Source: Amphiura filiformis
Taxonomy: Eukaryota; Echinodermata; Ophiuroidea; Amphilepidida; Amphiuridae
Length of the DNA stretch: 64,000 bases
Direction of reading: 5' to 3'
NCBI RefSeq assembly: GCF_039555335.1
Contig: NC_092647.1
Coordinates: 15,486,094-15,550,093, forward strand
In this document: piece by piece, positions 12,236-24,346 of the stretch
How the letters are laid out: every line of letters starts with the position of its first letter
Position numbering within the stretch: the stretch's first letter is position 1
Made by a program: the position numbers and the translations under genes
Notes under the pieces: model-generated
What the model was told of the DNA's origin: nothing
Database searches by the model: none
What the model saw: the letters and a program-made list of their open reading frames with translations, nothing else

Positions 12236-12490
12236 CTGCTGAAGGGGGTCACATAGATAGGTGGTCAGGGCATTTTTACAGGACAGGCAAGTGTAGCCAA
12301 TAATCGGACTTATTACCCTGATTAAAACCGACTGTAATGAGGTCATTTTTCATGGGTCATCTACCCGCCTTTACCACAGTTGAGCAATGGGGAGAGCAGA
12401 ATTAGATTTTTTGTTCTGTGGGGAATTGAACCTGGGACCTCTCACACCTAAGGCATTCAAAGTTAACCAGTGTACCATGCTGCTCCCTGG
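12236..12490 (-). repeat. tRNA-derived SINE-like sequence
   Basis: On the minus strand, 12487-12418 contains a polymerase III type A box (TGGTACACTGG) and, ~40 nt on, a B box (GGTTCAATTCC) within AGGTCCCAGGTTCAATTCCC, in tRNA-like spacing. The acceptor and anticodon stems are not well conserved, so this is a tRNA-derived repeat head rather than a tRNA gene. The body would extend towards 12236; its limit is uncertain. Confidence 0.45.
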
Positions 12491-12964
12491 GATTGTGAAG
12501 GGATCATTATACGATCATATAGAAAGGTTTCTATACAAAAACGATTCTCTTATAAACCATCATGCGCACAGTTTCTCTCTCGATACACATTTTCGTCCAA
12601 CAGCTTCCAAGCAGAGAACAACAAGCAGCGAATGTCTCCACCAGTGTTTGATTACACTACACGGTTGAGTGCATAGCAATGTACGAGCTGTGGAGCTTCT
12701 AGCTGAAAAATGGGCCTCTTTGATTGGTTTTTGTCGAAACCTCAAGTGTTCCCTTCATCCAATCAGAATTTTTTATATCAAAAACGAAAGCTAACACTTC
12801 CCCCTAAAAACACTTTTCATCACTAGGTCAACAGATAACGCAATTCAATGTTTTAGGCGAATGTGGAAAATCTGTTGAAAACTAATTTTGTTATTTGTAT
12901 TTTTGGTCCGACTTGTGATAAGTTTGAAATCAAATATGTCATTCAGTTGAATGGTACATATAAA

Positions 12965-13351
12965 CAGGGCCGGATTTACCTTTTTTTGGGCCCTAGGCCA
13001 GGCCAAAATTTGGAGGCCCCCCAAAGTCACCGTGAGGAAGGCATGTGCACTCAAATCAAGCATGTCAAGTGACCAAGTTTGGTTTACGTATACTATCACA
13101 GTGGAGGCGGAAGCATTAAATTGAATTTAGATGTTAAGATTTTACAATTAATATGTGCGCGAAGCACGCGAAAAAAAAATCGATTTCGGGCTATTTGAAC
13201 CAAAAATGAACACAAAAATTGCTATATAAAAGGCCAGTGCTATTTTGGCCCCAAACATGGGTGTTTTTTGGATGCGCAGGGCAAGTTTGGGGCCCCAAAT
13301 TTTGAGGGCCCTGGGCCTGGGCCCATCTGGCCCAATGTAAATCCAGCCCTG
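12965..13351. mobile_element. hAT-like MITE, CAGGGCCGGATTTAC ends
   Basis: The left end is CAGGGCCGGATTTACC and the right end GTAAATCCAGCCCTG. A perfect 8-bp direct repeat CATATAAA flanks it (12957-12964, 13352-13359). The 387-bp body has GGGCCC-rich subterminal words and no transposase. Minus-strand open frames here are translations of the element and do not resemble a protein family. Confidence 0.9.
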
Positions 13352-13723
13352 CATATAAATACATAGTATCCAATGGTTTATATTAAGACATTGTTTGACA
13401 TCAAGTTCAAATATTTCTTTAATATATTTAAACCAGTGACTCAGTTTAACAATTATAATAATTATGAGTAATAAGTCTAAATTGGTATGATACAATACTG
13501 CAGAATACAAGCTAATATAAATCCTAGATTGACATAATCATTGATTTGTGAACACATATTTGTACAAGAGTCAAGTCCATCAGCTGAAATATAAACTACT
13601 CAAGCTTGATTGGTTTCTTTGTCTGACACATCAATGACCTACTTTTATTTGGATTTTTAATTTTGTTGGGGTTGTGATTCAAGCTTTAAAGGCACTGTCA
13701 GTGGATCCATACAAAAGCATGAT

Positions 13724-14267
13724 AATATTTGCCGGGGGGCACTTTAATATGAAATGGATATAGGTGTAGGGCTGGCACTTTTGCAGTAAGGGGCATTCGG
13801 TGAGAGCAAAATGTAAAAAAATATGGGGTCATTGGGTGGACTGAGAGCACTATGATTTTTGGCCTTTGGTGAGAGCAAAATGTAAAAAATATGGGGTCAT
13901 TGGGTGAGAACATGACTTTTTTAAAATGGAACCTTTGGGTGAGAGCCAAAACAGTGCCCCAGAAACCCCAAATTTCTAGTTCTAAATGGCTTAAAATTTC
14001 AAATAACAAAATCCGTGTTAAATGCAAGTTGATGTTCAAATTGAATTTGTAAGGGTCTTTGGGTGAAAGATCAAATGGAGAATTAGGTGGTCTTAGGGGG
14101 ACAGGGATAATATATATTTGAACATACTATGTCTTTTATGCCCACCGGCTAGTTGTCAGTCAAGCGGGACGGATATGGGGTCTTTGGGTGACAGCGACAC
14201 TGAAAAAGGGAGTCTTAATAGCCCTACATACGCGTCACCTCCAAAGTGGGAGTGCCCCCGAATATTT
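13724..14267. mobile_element. TIR element with GGGTGAGAGC internal repeats
   Basis: The ends AATATTTGCCGGGGGGCACT and AGTGCCCCCGAATATTT are inverted. The interior carries diverged tandem copies of a ~35-60 bp unit with GGGTCATTGGGTGAGAGC and AAAATGTAAAAAATATG. A 55-bp block at 14112-14168 (starting TATTTGAACATACTATGTC) recurs almost exactly at 14770-14826. The transposon class is not known. Confidence 0.55.
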
Positions 14268-14291
14268 GATATTTGAAGAAACAGTTAAGGA

Positions 14292-14613
14292 CTCAGCAAA
14301 CCTGTTATAAATATTTTTTGGTGAAACATTATAATAACATTTAAATGTTGGGTTATAAAATGTTACTTTTTTTGTATGAAAAAACAGTACAACACCATTC
14401 TAAAAACTCTGTGAAAATGTTATTGTAACATAATGTAACATACTTGTTTGTAAATATTTTTGCATAACATTTTATCATCTCTTAAATTACATTGTGTTGG
14501 AATGTTTTGCATCACACTTTCAAAAATGTTTTTGGAACATTATTAAAACGTTTTATACCCTTTATATAACCCCACAATAAAGCGTTTTCTGTAAAACTTC
14601 ATGTGTTTGCAGG
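14292..14613. mobile_element. MITE related to 448-1111
   Basis: It begins TCAGCAAACCTGTTA and ends TGTGTTTGCAGGG, degenerate versions of the CCCAGCAAACAC end. The interior has AACATTTAAATGTTGGGTTATA and CCTTTATATAACCCCACA in opposite orientations, as in the element at 448-1111. It is an older copy, non-coding. Confidence 0.65.
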
Positions 14614-14769
14614 GTAAAGTCTGTAAAATTCTCATCAAGTATTTCCATCATGTGGGAAGCAAACCCGGGAAGCAAACAGCAGTGCTGAAAAATGTGAAGC
14701 ACCATTCAAATAATTATGTGTTGCTGTAAGTGTGCAAACAGACAGATGCATCCAACATAATGATAATAA

Positions 14770-14826
14770 TATTTGAACATACTATGTCTTTTATGCCCAC
14801 CGGCTAGTTGTCAGTCAAGCGGGATG
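14770..14826. repeat. Direct repeat of 14112-14168
   Basis: It starts TATTTGAACATACTATGTC and runs through GCCCACCGGCTAGTTGTCAG to AAGCGGGA, with about one difference from the copy 650 bp upstream. It could be a second piece of the element at 13724-14267. The rest of 14614-15517 shows no recognisable feature. Confidence 0.75.
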
Positions 14827-15517
14827 GTTTTTTCGGAGGGGGAGGGAGAAAACGATGGGATACTCAAGATACATACTACAGTACATCTGAAATTGTCTGT
14901 TCTTTGTGAGACAGGCATGCAAATAATGCTTATTGCATGTTTTGGGGCTAAAACACTGATTTTTCAAGAAAAAAAAATACATTTTTATGATCTAGTTAAA
15001 GTCATTTTTTAGCACTAGTCCCAAAACATGTAAAAGTGTGTCTTTTAAGTGATACTACTTTGGTATTAATTATTAATTGAGCATTTAAATGCCCCAAATT
15101 TGTGTGGTATAAAGCTTGGTGTTCTTCTCTCCAGAATAACATTTGTTTCTCCACACAATTTATAGTTTTTGTCCCAATTTTTAGAAACAACAAATTTGAA
15201 CAATAAATGCATTTTTATAGATCACCCTGTATTTTCCATTTTGAAATTTCTGTTGAGGATTTTAATAACCAGCTGTTAAACTGCTACTCTGAAGACAACA
15301 GATATTGTGTCATATTCCCCAAGGTGAAAGAAGATGACAAAGTAAAAGCACAATAATATTACAGATTGATAAACCGTCTGGACAAACCCTCAGCTCCGCT
15401 ATCCTTCCAAGATCATGATCACCACCCTACATAGACTCTGCACACTACCAACTAATCTCTCTATTGTGACAGTCCAAGCAGTTCAAATTTATGATTTTTC
15501 CCCAAACAAATTAACCA

Positions 15518-15766
15518 TTAAAGGAGTATTTCGTTTTTGCGTTCGCGAGTTATGCATGATTCACCATAGATAATGCGTTGTAATTTCGTTCTGGTGCACC
15601 AGAACGAAATTCAAATTTCACGATATCTTTGCTAAACGAATTAATCTGCAAGAAATATTTTGTACATAAACATTATGTAGCCAGAGGTTTCCAGTGATGT
15701 AAAAATCTCGACTTTTTTTGAGAAAAGTGGGGGGATGAGGCTGTGGATCACGAAATGCCCATTTAA
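15518..15766. mobile_element. TTAA-flanked MITE, family A, complete copy
   Basis: TTAA (15518-15521) is followed by AGGAGTATTTCG, and the right end GGATCACGAAATGCCCA runs into TTTAA (15762-15766). The internal stretch AATTTCACGATATCTTTGCT is shared with 154-408. It also contains a short palindrome, TTTCGTTCTGGTGCACCAGA, continuing as its complement. Non-coding. Confidence 0.75.
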
Positions 15767-15797
15767 AATGTCATAGCCATATTTTTAATTTAAGTAC

Positions 15798-15858
15798 AAA
15801 TGCATTAAAATGAGTACAAACATGCCTAGTATTGGTTCAGTGGTTCTTGAGATAGCAT
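15798..15858. repeat. Dispersed repeat (GAGTACAAACATGCCTAG)
   Basis: It contains AATGAGTACAAACATGCC, TAGTATTGGTTCAGTGG and TTCTTGAGATAG. Copies: 7590-7655 (same strand), 9378-9420 (opposite strand) and 11049-11085 (same strand, partial). It is ~60 bp long with no inverted ends, and may be a fragment of a larger repeat whose limits the window does not define. Confidence 0.6.
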
Positions 15859-15951
15859 CAGAATTGTCACATTCCAGTGACCAATTATTGTTGACTACAT
15901 AAACCTAAAGCTGGGGTGCAAATGTATTAACTCTCATGCAAGGGGATATAT

Positions 15952-16328
15952 TTAAGGTTATACGACGAGGTATTGTTGGTCGAAGCAGCCAAAAAAACTG
16001 ATTTTCATTATCTGAATCAATATATTATTGAAAAATAACACTTTGGTGTTTTGCAAAAGTTCATTCTACAAATCATATACTTTGAAAACTTTATTGTTGT
16101 TAATGAGTTATGTACGTTTTACAAAAGTGTTGTTGTTTCAGGCCTCTTTGCAACATAATTCAAGAACCACAGGACCTACAAAAGTATATCTGTGATATTT
16201 GAATTCTTCTACACACTTGCTATGAATTGAGCAATGCAATTTTTGATAAAGCTCGCTACCATTCGCAAGATGCTGCGAACTACTTATTTTTCTGCTGCTT
16301 CGACCAACAATACATCGTATACCCTTAA
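15952..16328. mobile_element. TTAA-flanked MITE, family B, complete copy
   Basis: TTAA plus GGTTATACGA and TATTGTTGGTCGAAGCAGC at the left is mirrored at the right by GCTGCTTCGACCAACAATA, TCGTATACCC and TTAA. The inverted repeat is about 36 bp with few mismatches. It is non-coding and is followed by a duplicate of its own left flank (TTAACTC...CAAGGGGATATATT on both sides). A second, 3'-truncated copy is at 50693-51206. Confidence 0.85.
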
Positions 16329-16735
16329 CTCACATCCATGTACAAGGGGATATATTATATTGTCATTTTCTGGTAAAAAATATGAAATCTGATAGTGATA
16401 AGAATGACAAGTATAAAGAAGAGACAAGATGACAGTATTGTATTGGTCTCTTCTTCACATCTCTCATCTTCCAGTCAAGTTTTCTACCAACTGGTGTGCG
16501 TGCGTGCGGTGAGTCACAGGGGAATGAGAGAGAACTGTTGAATCTGGTATTTTTTTCTTCCTTTGAGTTTGATCAATAATTGAAAATGCTGGACTATAAT
16601 GGGCAATTATTGTAGGAGGATCAAATGTTTAGATGATATAAAAGGTAGTAACATAGGTGAGAGGAGGTTTTGAATGATGGCATCAATCGCTGATTTGTTC
16701 AGATTTCATTATATTAGTAAGTGGTGGACCAGCTA

Positions 16736-17782
16736 CACACTAAAAACTACGGGGTTATATTTTCCGTGGTCATTTTGAATTGACCACGTTTGGGGTTGTT
16801 TTGACCCTTCAAGGGGGTTGTACTGTTTTAATTTGACCACATTCACGAGGTCATTTTAGCCACGACGAACGTGGTCAAAAACTTAGTGGTCATTTTGCTG
16901 ATACCGTCGCGCATTGATATCAGTTTCAATCTTCCGCTTTGAAAATCTCAATTCATAAATGAGTTTAAACATGAGCTGCAATTAATGTTTGTTGATTAAT
17001 AAATAAAACTCATTTTTTGACCGAAGTTACCCAATTTGTCAACTTTATAATGACTTGCATTTCGGAACTATTTGCACACACGGTGTGCATCGGCTCACGT
17101 GGTCACATCAGCGCCATATTTGTTCTGATTGTGCAGCTCAGCGGATTGTTGTGTGTGCTTGTCTGCATGATGGAATATGAAAAGTTAGTTGAAAAGTGAG
17201 ACTGCAAGGATGCATAGACCCTTGTCTATGCACGCAGATTCATTCCAATTTCATGCTGTCGTGGCTGGTGTCTTGGCTGCAGTTGTTAAGCTTATATCAT
17301 GTATTATAATACGTGAACTGTCATAGGCGATGACTGACTGTGTGTGAGTGTGATACACAGATGCATTTTGCAGTTTGATGTTTATGTAATGCTTTCTCTG
17401 TGCAGAAACACACGTATGTCCTGGTGGGACCAGCATGACCATAGGCCTACTAAAAAAATCCAAACAACCCCTAAATGTGGTTATTGAGTAACCCTATAAA
17501 ACAACCCTTTCAAATGGGTCATTTCATTTGACCCCGAAATGAGGTCATTAAGTAACCCAATAAGGCAACCCTTTTGAAGGGGTCATTTCATTTGACCCCG
17601 AAATGTGGTAATATTTTGACCCCAATGGGGTTACTATTTGACCCAAATACGTAGTCATTGCAATGACCCGACCAATGGGGTCAAAATGACCCCGTTAGTG
17701 GTATGGTGTTTAGTTGATAACTATGCTGGGGTCAAAAATGACCCCGTTTGGGTCATTTTTTGACCCCGTAGTTTTAAGTGTG
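16736..17782. mobile_element. TA-flanked TIR element with GGGGTCA repeats
   Basis: The left end CACACTAAAAACTACGGGGT and right end ACCCCGTAGTTTTAAGTGTG are inverted, with TA on each side (16734-16735, 17783-17784). Both subterminal zones (16740-16890 and 17460-17770) consist of variants of TGACCCCGTTTGGGTCATTT in both orientations. The central ~570 bp is unique and has no recognisable protein. A TA target suggests the Tc1/mariner group by analogy only. Confidence 0.7.
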
Positions 17783-18067
17783 TATTGGGGAAAATAGTGG
17801 TATAGTGACCATATTATGGAAGACTCCTGTCTTCTGATGACACCGTATATTGACTGCACAATAGAACCACTTTATTAGAATGGTTTCTTGGGTGGGGCTT
17901 TCCAACTTCTTGCCAGCATAATACAGTGCAGGGGCTCCATGCTAGCTCTCTGACACACCTCTTTGATCTAAAGTAGTCCAAAAATTATAAAAATGAAATA
18001 TACAGTGCAACTTTTAGTTTACCTGCACTTTTTAAGGGGTGTCAAAATTCTAGGTTCAATACCACTA

Positions 18068-18904
18068 ATTACACTGCCCATCAACACAGTTTTTGGTGAC
18101 TTTGGTTTGAAACTTGTTTTTAGGTAATTTGGGGTTGCTGATTTCAAATATAGCATTATTTTTTGCATATCACGTCAAATTTTCACTCTATGGTATACCC
18201 CTATTTATATGAGAGGGGCGTATTATCTGGGCCCATAAAGTTACTAAATCATATAAACCCAATTGAAAGTCAAAAGGTGAATGCATAAATATTGGCATAA
18301 TAATATAAACTATAAAAAAATACCACAGAATAAGTCTTAATTTGGCAAGAAGATATACCTTGGCATGTTTGACACCCCAAAAATGATGAGTATAGTGTTG
18401 CAACCCATGAGAATAATATTTTTTTTAAATTTTGATGTTTATGGAGGCCAAACTTAATTTTTATGTCAAAGTAATTAGTTTTATGAACATTTAGCAAAAA
18501 ACTGCATCAAAATCGGGCATTGCTAGCATTTCTTGGTCAAAATCTATCATTTTAGCCATCTTTCAGGATTTTTTCAGATTTTCTACGATAATGACGTCAT
18601 TGTGACGTCATATGATGTATGTTGGTACTTATTTTGGTATCGTTGGATAGAGTAGACTCATAGCTATTCATAGGTACCCAATATAAGGGGTTTACTGTGG
18701 AAAATCCAGGGGGCTGCAACCCTTTGGTGGATGTGTTAAGTGATTCATGAAATTTCACCATTTTTCATAGAAAAAAAACTTGACGTGATAGGGAAAAACT
18801 GATACCATTTTTGAAATCAGCGACCCCAAATTAGTTAAAAACAACTCTTAAATCCAAGTCACCAGAAAAAAAGTTTAATTTTGTTGGCCAGTGTTATCTA
18901 TTAC
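18068..18904. mobile_element. Foldback element with ~130-bp diverged inverted arms
   Basis: Left arm 18068-18200 (TTACACTGCCCATCAAC, GGTGACTTTGG, AATTTGGGGTTGCTGATTTC) faces right arm 18740-18904, whose complement gives AACACTGGCCAACAAA, GGTGACTTGGA and AATTTGGGGTCGCTGATTTC. The arms are roughly 70% alike, so the element is old. The core of ~540 bp has no gene. Confidence 0.6.
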
Positions 18905-20154
18905 ACGGGTTTCAATGGGAAAATAGCTAATTTCGGGTGGAATTTTCTCATATTCAAAACTCTCACAGTTAAATGCCACTAATATCAGGTGAAACTATAT
19001 ATATAATTTAGATGCCAAATGATCAAAAATTCAACATAGGTTGACCTGAGACTTTTCTTGTTTTAACGCACTGCCGTAAATACCTTAAAATAGCAGTGCG
19101 CCCTCGAAGCTGAAAGTTACAATATGATGGGGCGAATATTTACTAAAAACCGATTCTGTGCGTATAAATTTTGGTAATATTCCAACAAAAATGTCATATA
19201 ATGAGAGAAAATATACCATTTTGAAGCATCAAACCCTAAAATGTACTTTTTTGGCTATATAACTTTGCCAATTTCAGTGATTTTAAAGCAGTCTTTTCAG
19301 ATGCCATGCAAACATATAGTTACTCATCATATTTCCATGCATCGCCCAGGCCTATTAGTGGTGTATAACCTCTAATGCAAGCAAAGTGCTTTAAAATTGT
19401 GTGGAAGCTGGCGCTTCAAAGTAACAAAGCTTAGTAAAAACGGGACAGTTAAGGACATATGGGTGGGGTAGGTTTAATAAGGATAAAAAAGTGAAAATTT
19501 GTACTAAAATAAATTCAACTATCAATGAATTCAACTGCCAAATATTAGCAGCCTAAGATGTTGAGATTCCTAAAAGTAAAAGCTACTAAAGATTGTATTA
19601 TGGGAAAAGATATATGATATCAACCCCAGGTCATTGAACCCTGATCAACTTCAAAAATACTGCAGATGGTCAATTCAATTCAGTAATTTGTCATGCTTCA
19701 AAGATTTCTTTCCAAACTTATATACAAGTTTATATTAATTAATCTTCATACTAATAGATCTTTGCTGGCTTAATTGATAAGTTCATAAAAAATGTAAAAA
19801 ATATGTTGTGTGAAAATACACCCTTTTAAAATATCATATAAAAAGTTCTCAAAAGCAGCCTATTCCAATCACCAGCAAAGAAAGAAGAGATAAACCATTG
19901 AGTGTTCATCACATATCATGACACATATTGTTTTTCTATGTAAATAGATACTTTGTAATGGCTCATAATAAGGTAAATACAGTGTAATACATTATTGAAA
20001 ACTGATGTCCATTCAAAGAAAAATTATACCCACTCAATATAAAATCAAATTATGAATAACATTATTGATAACACCATCACAGGGCAGCACATGGGTTACA
20101 TCGGGCTATACACCTGAAGTCCTCATGAAATCCCCATCAAAATGGCCCTAAATT
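18905..20154. other. Nothing recognised
   Basis: AT-rich sequence without an exon, RNA gene or clear repeat. Short open frames are absent or meaningless in context. Confidence 0.4.
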
Positions 20155-20400
20155 GAACTCATCCACAGGGGGAGTATGTTTTTCAAATGTAATTAGTCAG
20201 GGTTAATCATTTTGAAACCCATACTCCTTCTGTATTATGGCTTTACCTACATCTTCCACAACTGGAGTGAGTATTTCAAATGGAAGTTACCCAATTGTCT
20301 ATTCTATTCAAAATTCATACTCCCTCTGTGGAAGACTTTAGCTAAATCTTCCACAGGGGTAGTGTGGATTTTAAATGGAATGGCCCAATACCTCAGCTAC
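20155..20400. repeat. Alternating inverted copies of a ~40-bp motif
   Basis: The motif TCCACAGGGGGAGTATG...TTTCAAATGGAATTACCC appears about five times, alternating in direction (plus near 20160, minus near 20210, plus near 20260, minus near 20310, plus near 20360). This is a compact foldback structure, probably a MITE or a composite of MITEs. The exact ends are not defined. Confidence 0.6.
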
Positions 20401-21296
20401 CAACCCAATTCAACTTGCTTCCAAATGTCTCCATTATGTCATGATAGTATTCTTTTAAAACATGTCATCTAAAAATAGAGGAAAATGTGAAATAATTGTG
20501 AATGGAATCAAATCCAATGCATTTTTGATGATATCAGTATGCTTCTACTCAATACAGAAGACATTTTTCAATTAAAAATGTCGCTGTGCTTGTCAATCAA
20601 GCCATCACTGACAAAACGGAATACATCTTTTGTGTTATAAGGTGACAACGATTCTATTCTATCGGTCAAAACACGGAAACCATTGGAGTGACAAAAAAGA
20701 TGAACTGAAAGATGGAGAAGAGATGAATTAATAAAGGAGGGCTATGAATCATGGTTGTGGAGGCTGTGAGGTGTAGCGTTTTGGCGTGGAATAAAAGTGC
20801 GTTGTGGAGGGTTGCAGCCTGGAGGCAGGTGGTATATGGTGCTGATATGTCATGATGTTCACACCCTAGAAAACAGATGACAATGCAAGCTTGGGTGGAC
20901 TTCATAATGCTTAGATATGCTGATGAAATTGGTAATAGAAGAATGCATGCTTATGAATGTAAATGTTGAAAGCTTATTAACCAAAATTATGTGAAGATGT
21001 CCCCCAGCAGATTGGACAGCATTAGTGTGTGCTCACCCTAGTAAGTTTACAGTCAAGTTATATTAGCCCTACTATATAGGGCCTTTTAAACACACTAAAC
21101 CGCTAAAACCCAGTGACCGCTCCACCCAAAAAAAGTCTGTTGCAACCCTAAGAGATTTTGTTTTTTTCTAAGGGCACTTTCACTGGGTTTAAAGCAGTTC
21201 TCTGGATATAGCCAGGGTTTATGATAAAATATGGTTTTGGATTGCCACAGTCTAGCCCTATAATAGGGCTAATCCCCACTGGTTATGCCACTGATC

Positions 21297-21727
21297 TAGG
21301 CCCGTTCCTAGGGATTTTGCCACCCTAGGCAAAGTCTCTCCCTGCCGCCCCACATAAGCATACCAAAAAAGTGTTAAGGGAGTTACCCCCTTGAAAACTG
21401 ATCAGTTTTGACCTATTTGTATACTTCCCACAACCGTTTCCCTTCTTTTCTGTAATTTTATCCCACTTTTTGTTCTTCTATTTTTCTTTTTTCCTTCTGT
21501 TATTTCACCGCCCATTTTCATCTTCCTTTTCTCCGCCCGTTTCTTTTTCTTTTTCTACACCCCATTTCTTCTCTCTTTTCTCCGCCCATGTCTTCTTTCC
21601 TTTTCTCTGCCCCATTTCTCTTCTTTTTCTCAGGTCCCCTTTTAGCCATTTCTACATTTTTTGCGCCCCTCTGCATTTGTCGCCCTAGGCGACCGCCTTA
21701 CCTGGCCTAATGGTCGGAACGGCCCTG
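21297..21727. mobile_element. hAT-like MITE, GGCCGTTCC ends, 8-bp duplication
   Basis: The left end TAGGCCCGTTCCTAGG and right end GGTCGGAACGGCCCTG are degenerate inverted repeats. The 8-bp direct repeat CACTGATC flanks it exactly (21289-21296 and 21728-21735). The interior has a strongly pyrimidine-rich strand (TTTTCTCCGCCC words, 21440-21660) that creates a spurious Phe/Ser/Pro-rich open frame. Confidence 0.85.
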
Positions 21728-21883
21728 CACTGATCAAAAACAAGGTTGTGTTTATCATGTTTATAGTTTATTTTGTTGAGAAGAGGTGAATTTTGCTGCC
21801 CCCTTCATCAACAGCCCGAAAAGGTTGACCCAACATTTTTTGGATGGTTTGAAAAAGTGAAGAGCAAAAAAAAAAAGATAATA

Positions 21884-22190
21884 CAGTCCAACCTCTCTTA
21901 TCCGGCCATGATGGGACCAAGCATTGGCCGGATAAGTGAATTACATGTAAATTCTGCATTGAATGTCTGAAGTGCTAACATTGAGACAGCAAAAGGTTAC
22001 TCAAAATGGGGTAATAACACTGAAATATGGTATTTGAGTTATGTATGCCACATAGTTATTTCCTTCTAAATGCTTCTGTGCATGAAATCAAGTTCTCAAA
22101 ACATGAAAAACATGTGTTTCTATGAAGATCACATATCAGGATAACAGAGAGATCCGGATAAAAGAGGTCCGGATAAGAGAGGTTGGACTG
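21884..22190. mobile_element. pogo/Tigger-like MITE, TA-flanked
   Basis: The left end CAGTCCAACCTCTCTTATCC and right end GGATAAGAGAGGTTGGACTG are perfect inverted repeats (~22 bp), with TA at each side (21882-21883, 22191-22192). CAGT ends plus a TA target are typical of pogo/Tigger elements. The 307-bp body is non-coding. Confidence 0.85.
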
Positions 22191-22660
22191 TAAGTACTAA
22201 CTAGCAACAAAATTTGTTTAATTCCATTTGTTTCACAATTTTTTAACATTTTTCACAATTTTTCTGCCCTTTTTTATTTAGTAATTCTTGTTGCCACCCT
22301 TCTTCTGCCGCCTGTCCTTTTTTGCCGGCCCCAATTTTACTCGGGGGGGTTGTGCCCCAAAGCCCCCTTCAATATAAGCGCATGTTATAGCATCACTTTA
22401 ACATGAATATAGGTTCTACTGACATGGTTCATGGTTGATTACAAAAAATAAACATGAACTGGCCGTGATGGTGTGTCTAAACACCTATATTCTGGGTTGA
22501 TAGATGATGAGTAGACACTTGCTTTTCACAAGGGTGGCTCCTCCGAGTAACAAGAAATTATAGTGATGTATTTGAAGCAATGTGTCAAAGTGGCTCATTT
22601 ACGTCTCTGTCACCCACCTTTGCATGGATTTTGATTGATATCAGTTATCATCCCTACTCC

Positions 22661-22925
22661 CAGGCCTGTACGCAGGGGGGGGGGGGGGGTGCGGTGAGCC
22701 CCATCCCCCCAAAAAATTGCCAAAGTGTACAAAAAGTCCCAAAATTTCAGAATTTGCAAGCATAGTGAGCAAAAAAAAATCAGATTTTTTATGGGTTTTT
22801 TGTCAAAAAATGTCAAAATTTCGGAAAGAAAGTCCACTTAAAAAAAAATTGCTCCCTCCCTTGGGAAAAAAGTCCACTTTTTCTAAATCAGAACCCCCCC
22901 CAAAAAAATCCTGCGTACAGGCCTG
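22661..22925. mobile_element. hAT-like MITE, CAGGCCTGTACGCAGG ends
   Basis: The left end CAGGCCTGTACGCAGG is exactly inverted at the right (CCTGCGTACAGGCCTG). An 8-bp direct repeat CCTACTCC flanks it (22653-22660, 22926-22933). The body of 265 bp has a G-run near the left end and a matching C-run near the right, so it can pair along much of its length. Perfect ends suggest recent activity. Confidence 0.9.
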
Positions 22926-22933
22926 CCTACTCC

Positions 22934-24346
22934 AGCCATTTGACAGATACTGTACATCGATAGAAATTGAACATTCACAATATTATTGCAGCATGCAGTG
23001 TATTTTGTATTATATGAAACATTATGTCAAAATTGATGTTTATATGCATACTAATGCCAAAGTTTTTAATTGAATATTTCTGATTGACAGAAATAACACA
23101 ATTGCCTCATTTCGTATACCCTTGTCCAAACATAATCAGTAGTCCAGCTGAATTAACAATACAAGAATGAGTTGTCAAAAAACTTCTTGGGTTTATTGAA
23201 GAAATATGGGCAATGTGTTGATTTTATGGTATATCATAAGGATTGGACTGTGGATTGGATATATGACAGCAGCTTTCACTTACAAACACACCCAACTCAT
23301 CCTGAGCATTAGACTCATGGGTCGATTTAGCCACTGGCCCGCTGGCCCTGTAGTGGTCGGGCATCAGATTTTCTGTATGGATGGCCGAGTGGGCCAGTTT
23401 GGATTTTGGCATAATTATGAACTTAAGACATGTTACAATATTAACAACAAATCAGGGCCAGTAGATTTGCCCTTAGGCCAGCTGGAAACCTTCCCAGCAT
23501 GCCCTTGGTCCAGCTGATTATTGCCCCTTATGTCTACCCCTGTAGACTGGCAGTGCATGGTAGGCAGAGGTGTAGGATAGGTACACTGTGGTGTGGTGTC
23601 AAAAGGAGACATTTTGGGATAGGGGGTCAAGTTTTTACATATTATTACTGAAATAGAGATAATTTCCTTTACAACATTGCTATTTTTTGTTGATGTTCTT
23701 GATATATTCTTAAGCTAAGGTATGGAATTTCAAATTCAGACAATCTTAAAAGTAAAAAAATGGGATATCATCTTCTTAGGCAAGTAACCTCTGTCTTTTT
23801 CTTTATCCAACAAAATTCAACAGCACATGAGCGGGTGAATTTTGATGAAAAAGGGCTCCTTGCCCCTTTGCTTTTCCTTTGCCCTCTAGATTTTCTCTTT
23901 CATTTTTTGTCAGAGGGGCACTTTTTTCTTTCATTTCGCTGACTACGCTACTGCCTAAGACTTGTCTTATAATATAATACAAATAAATCTTTGACAATTG
24001 TATAAAAACTGCAAATTACAGATTTAACTTTCTCTTGAAAAAATAGTTGTGTTCACGGTGGGTTAATGGTTTCAAGTCTTTGAGAATGTGACAAAGACAT
24101 TTATTCAAAATCTTAAATAAAGCTAGCAAAATTAATAATTTGATTTTCAAACTGTTCTATAAATAACAATTCTTTCATCCATGACATATTAATGAGAAAC
24201 GAATGAGAAATAAATTAAGGATCTCACAGAAAATGATTGCCCCAAGTATTTTCTCATTTTCTGAACAAAAGAAACTGAGTCATCTAGCACACAGTTTTAT
24301 TGATTATGGTTCTGGTCTGTTAAGCGCTTCAGACTCCGAGTATTAT
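22934..24346. other. No gene recognised
   Basis: No exon was recognised. Positions 23330-23520 have repeated GGCCCGCTGGCCCTG / CAGGGCCAG words in both directions, which may be a decayed repeat. The rest is unclassified. Confidence 0.35.

Noticed and set aside
12418-12487. Functional tRNA gene on the minus strand
   Set aside because: Only the A and B boxes are good; the acceptor and anticodon stems do not pair, so a SINE head is more likely.
13148-13510. 120-codon minus-strand frame
   Set aside because: It is largely the translation of the hAT-like MITE at 12965-13351.
16736-17782. Protein gene inside the GGGGTCA element (frame 17017-17199)
   Set aside because: The frame is short, has no motif and lies in the element core without splice sites.
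21470-21688. Phe/Ser/Pro-rich frame resembling a membrane protein
   Set aside because: It arises from a pyrimidine-rich strand inside the MITE at 21297-21727.
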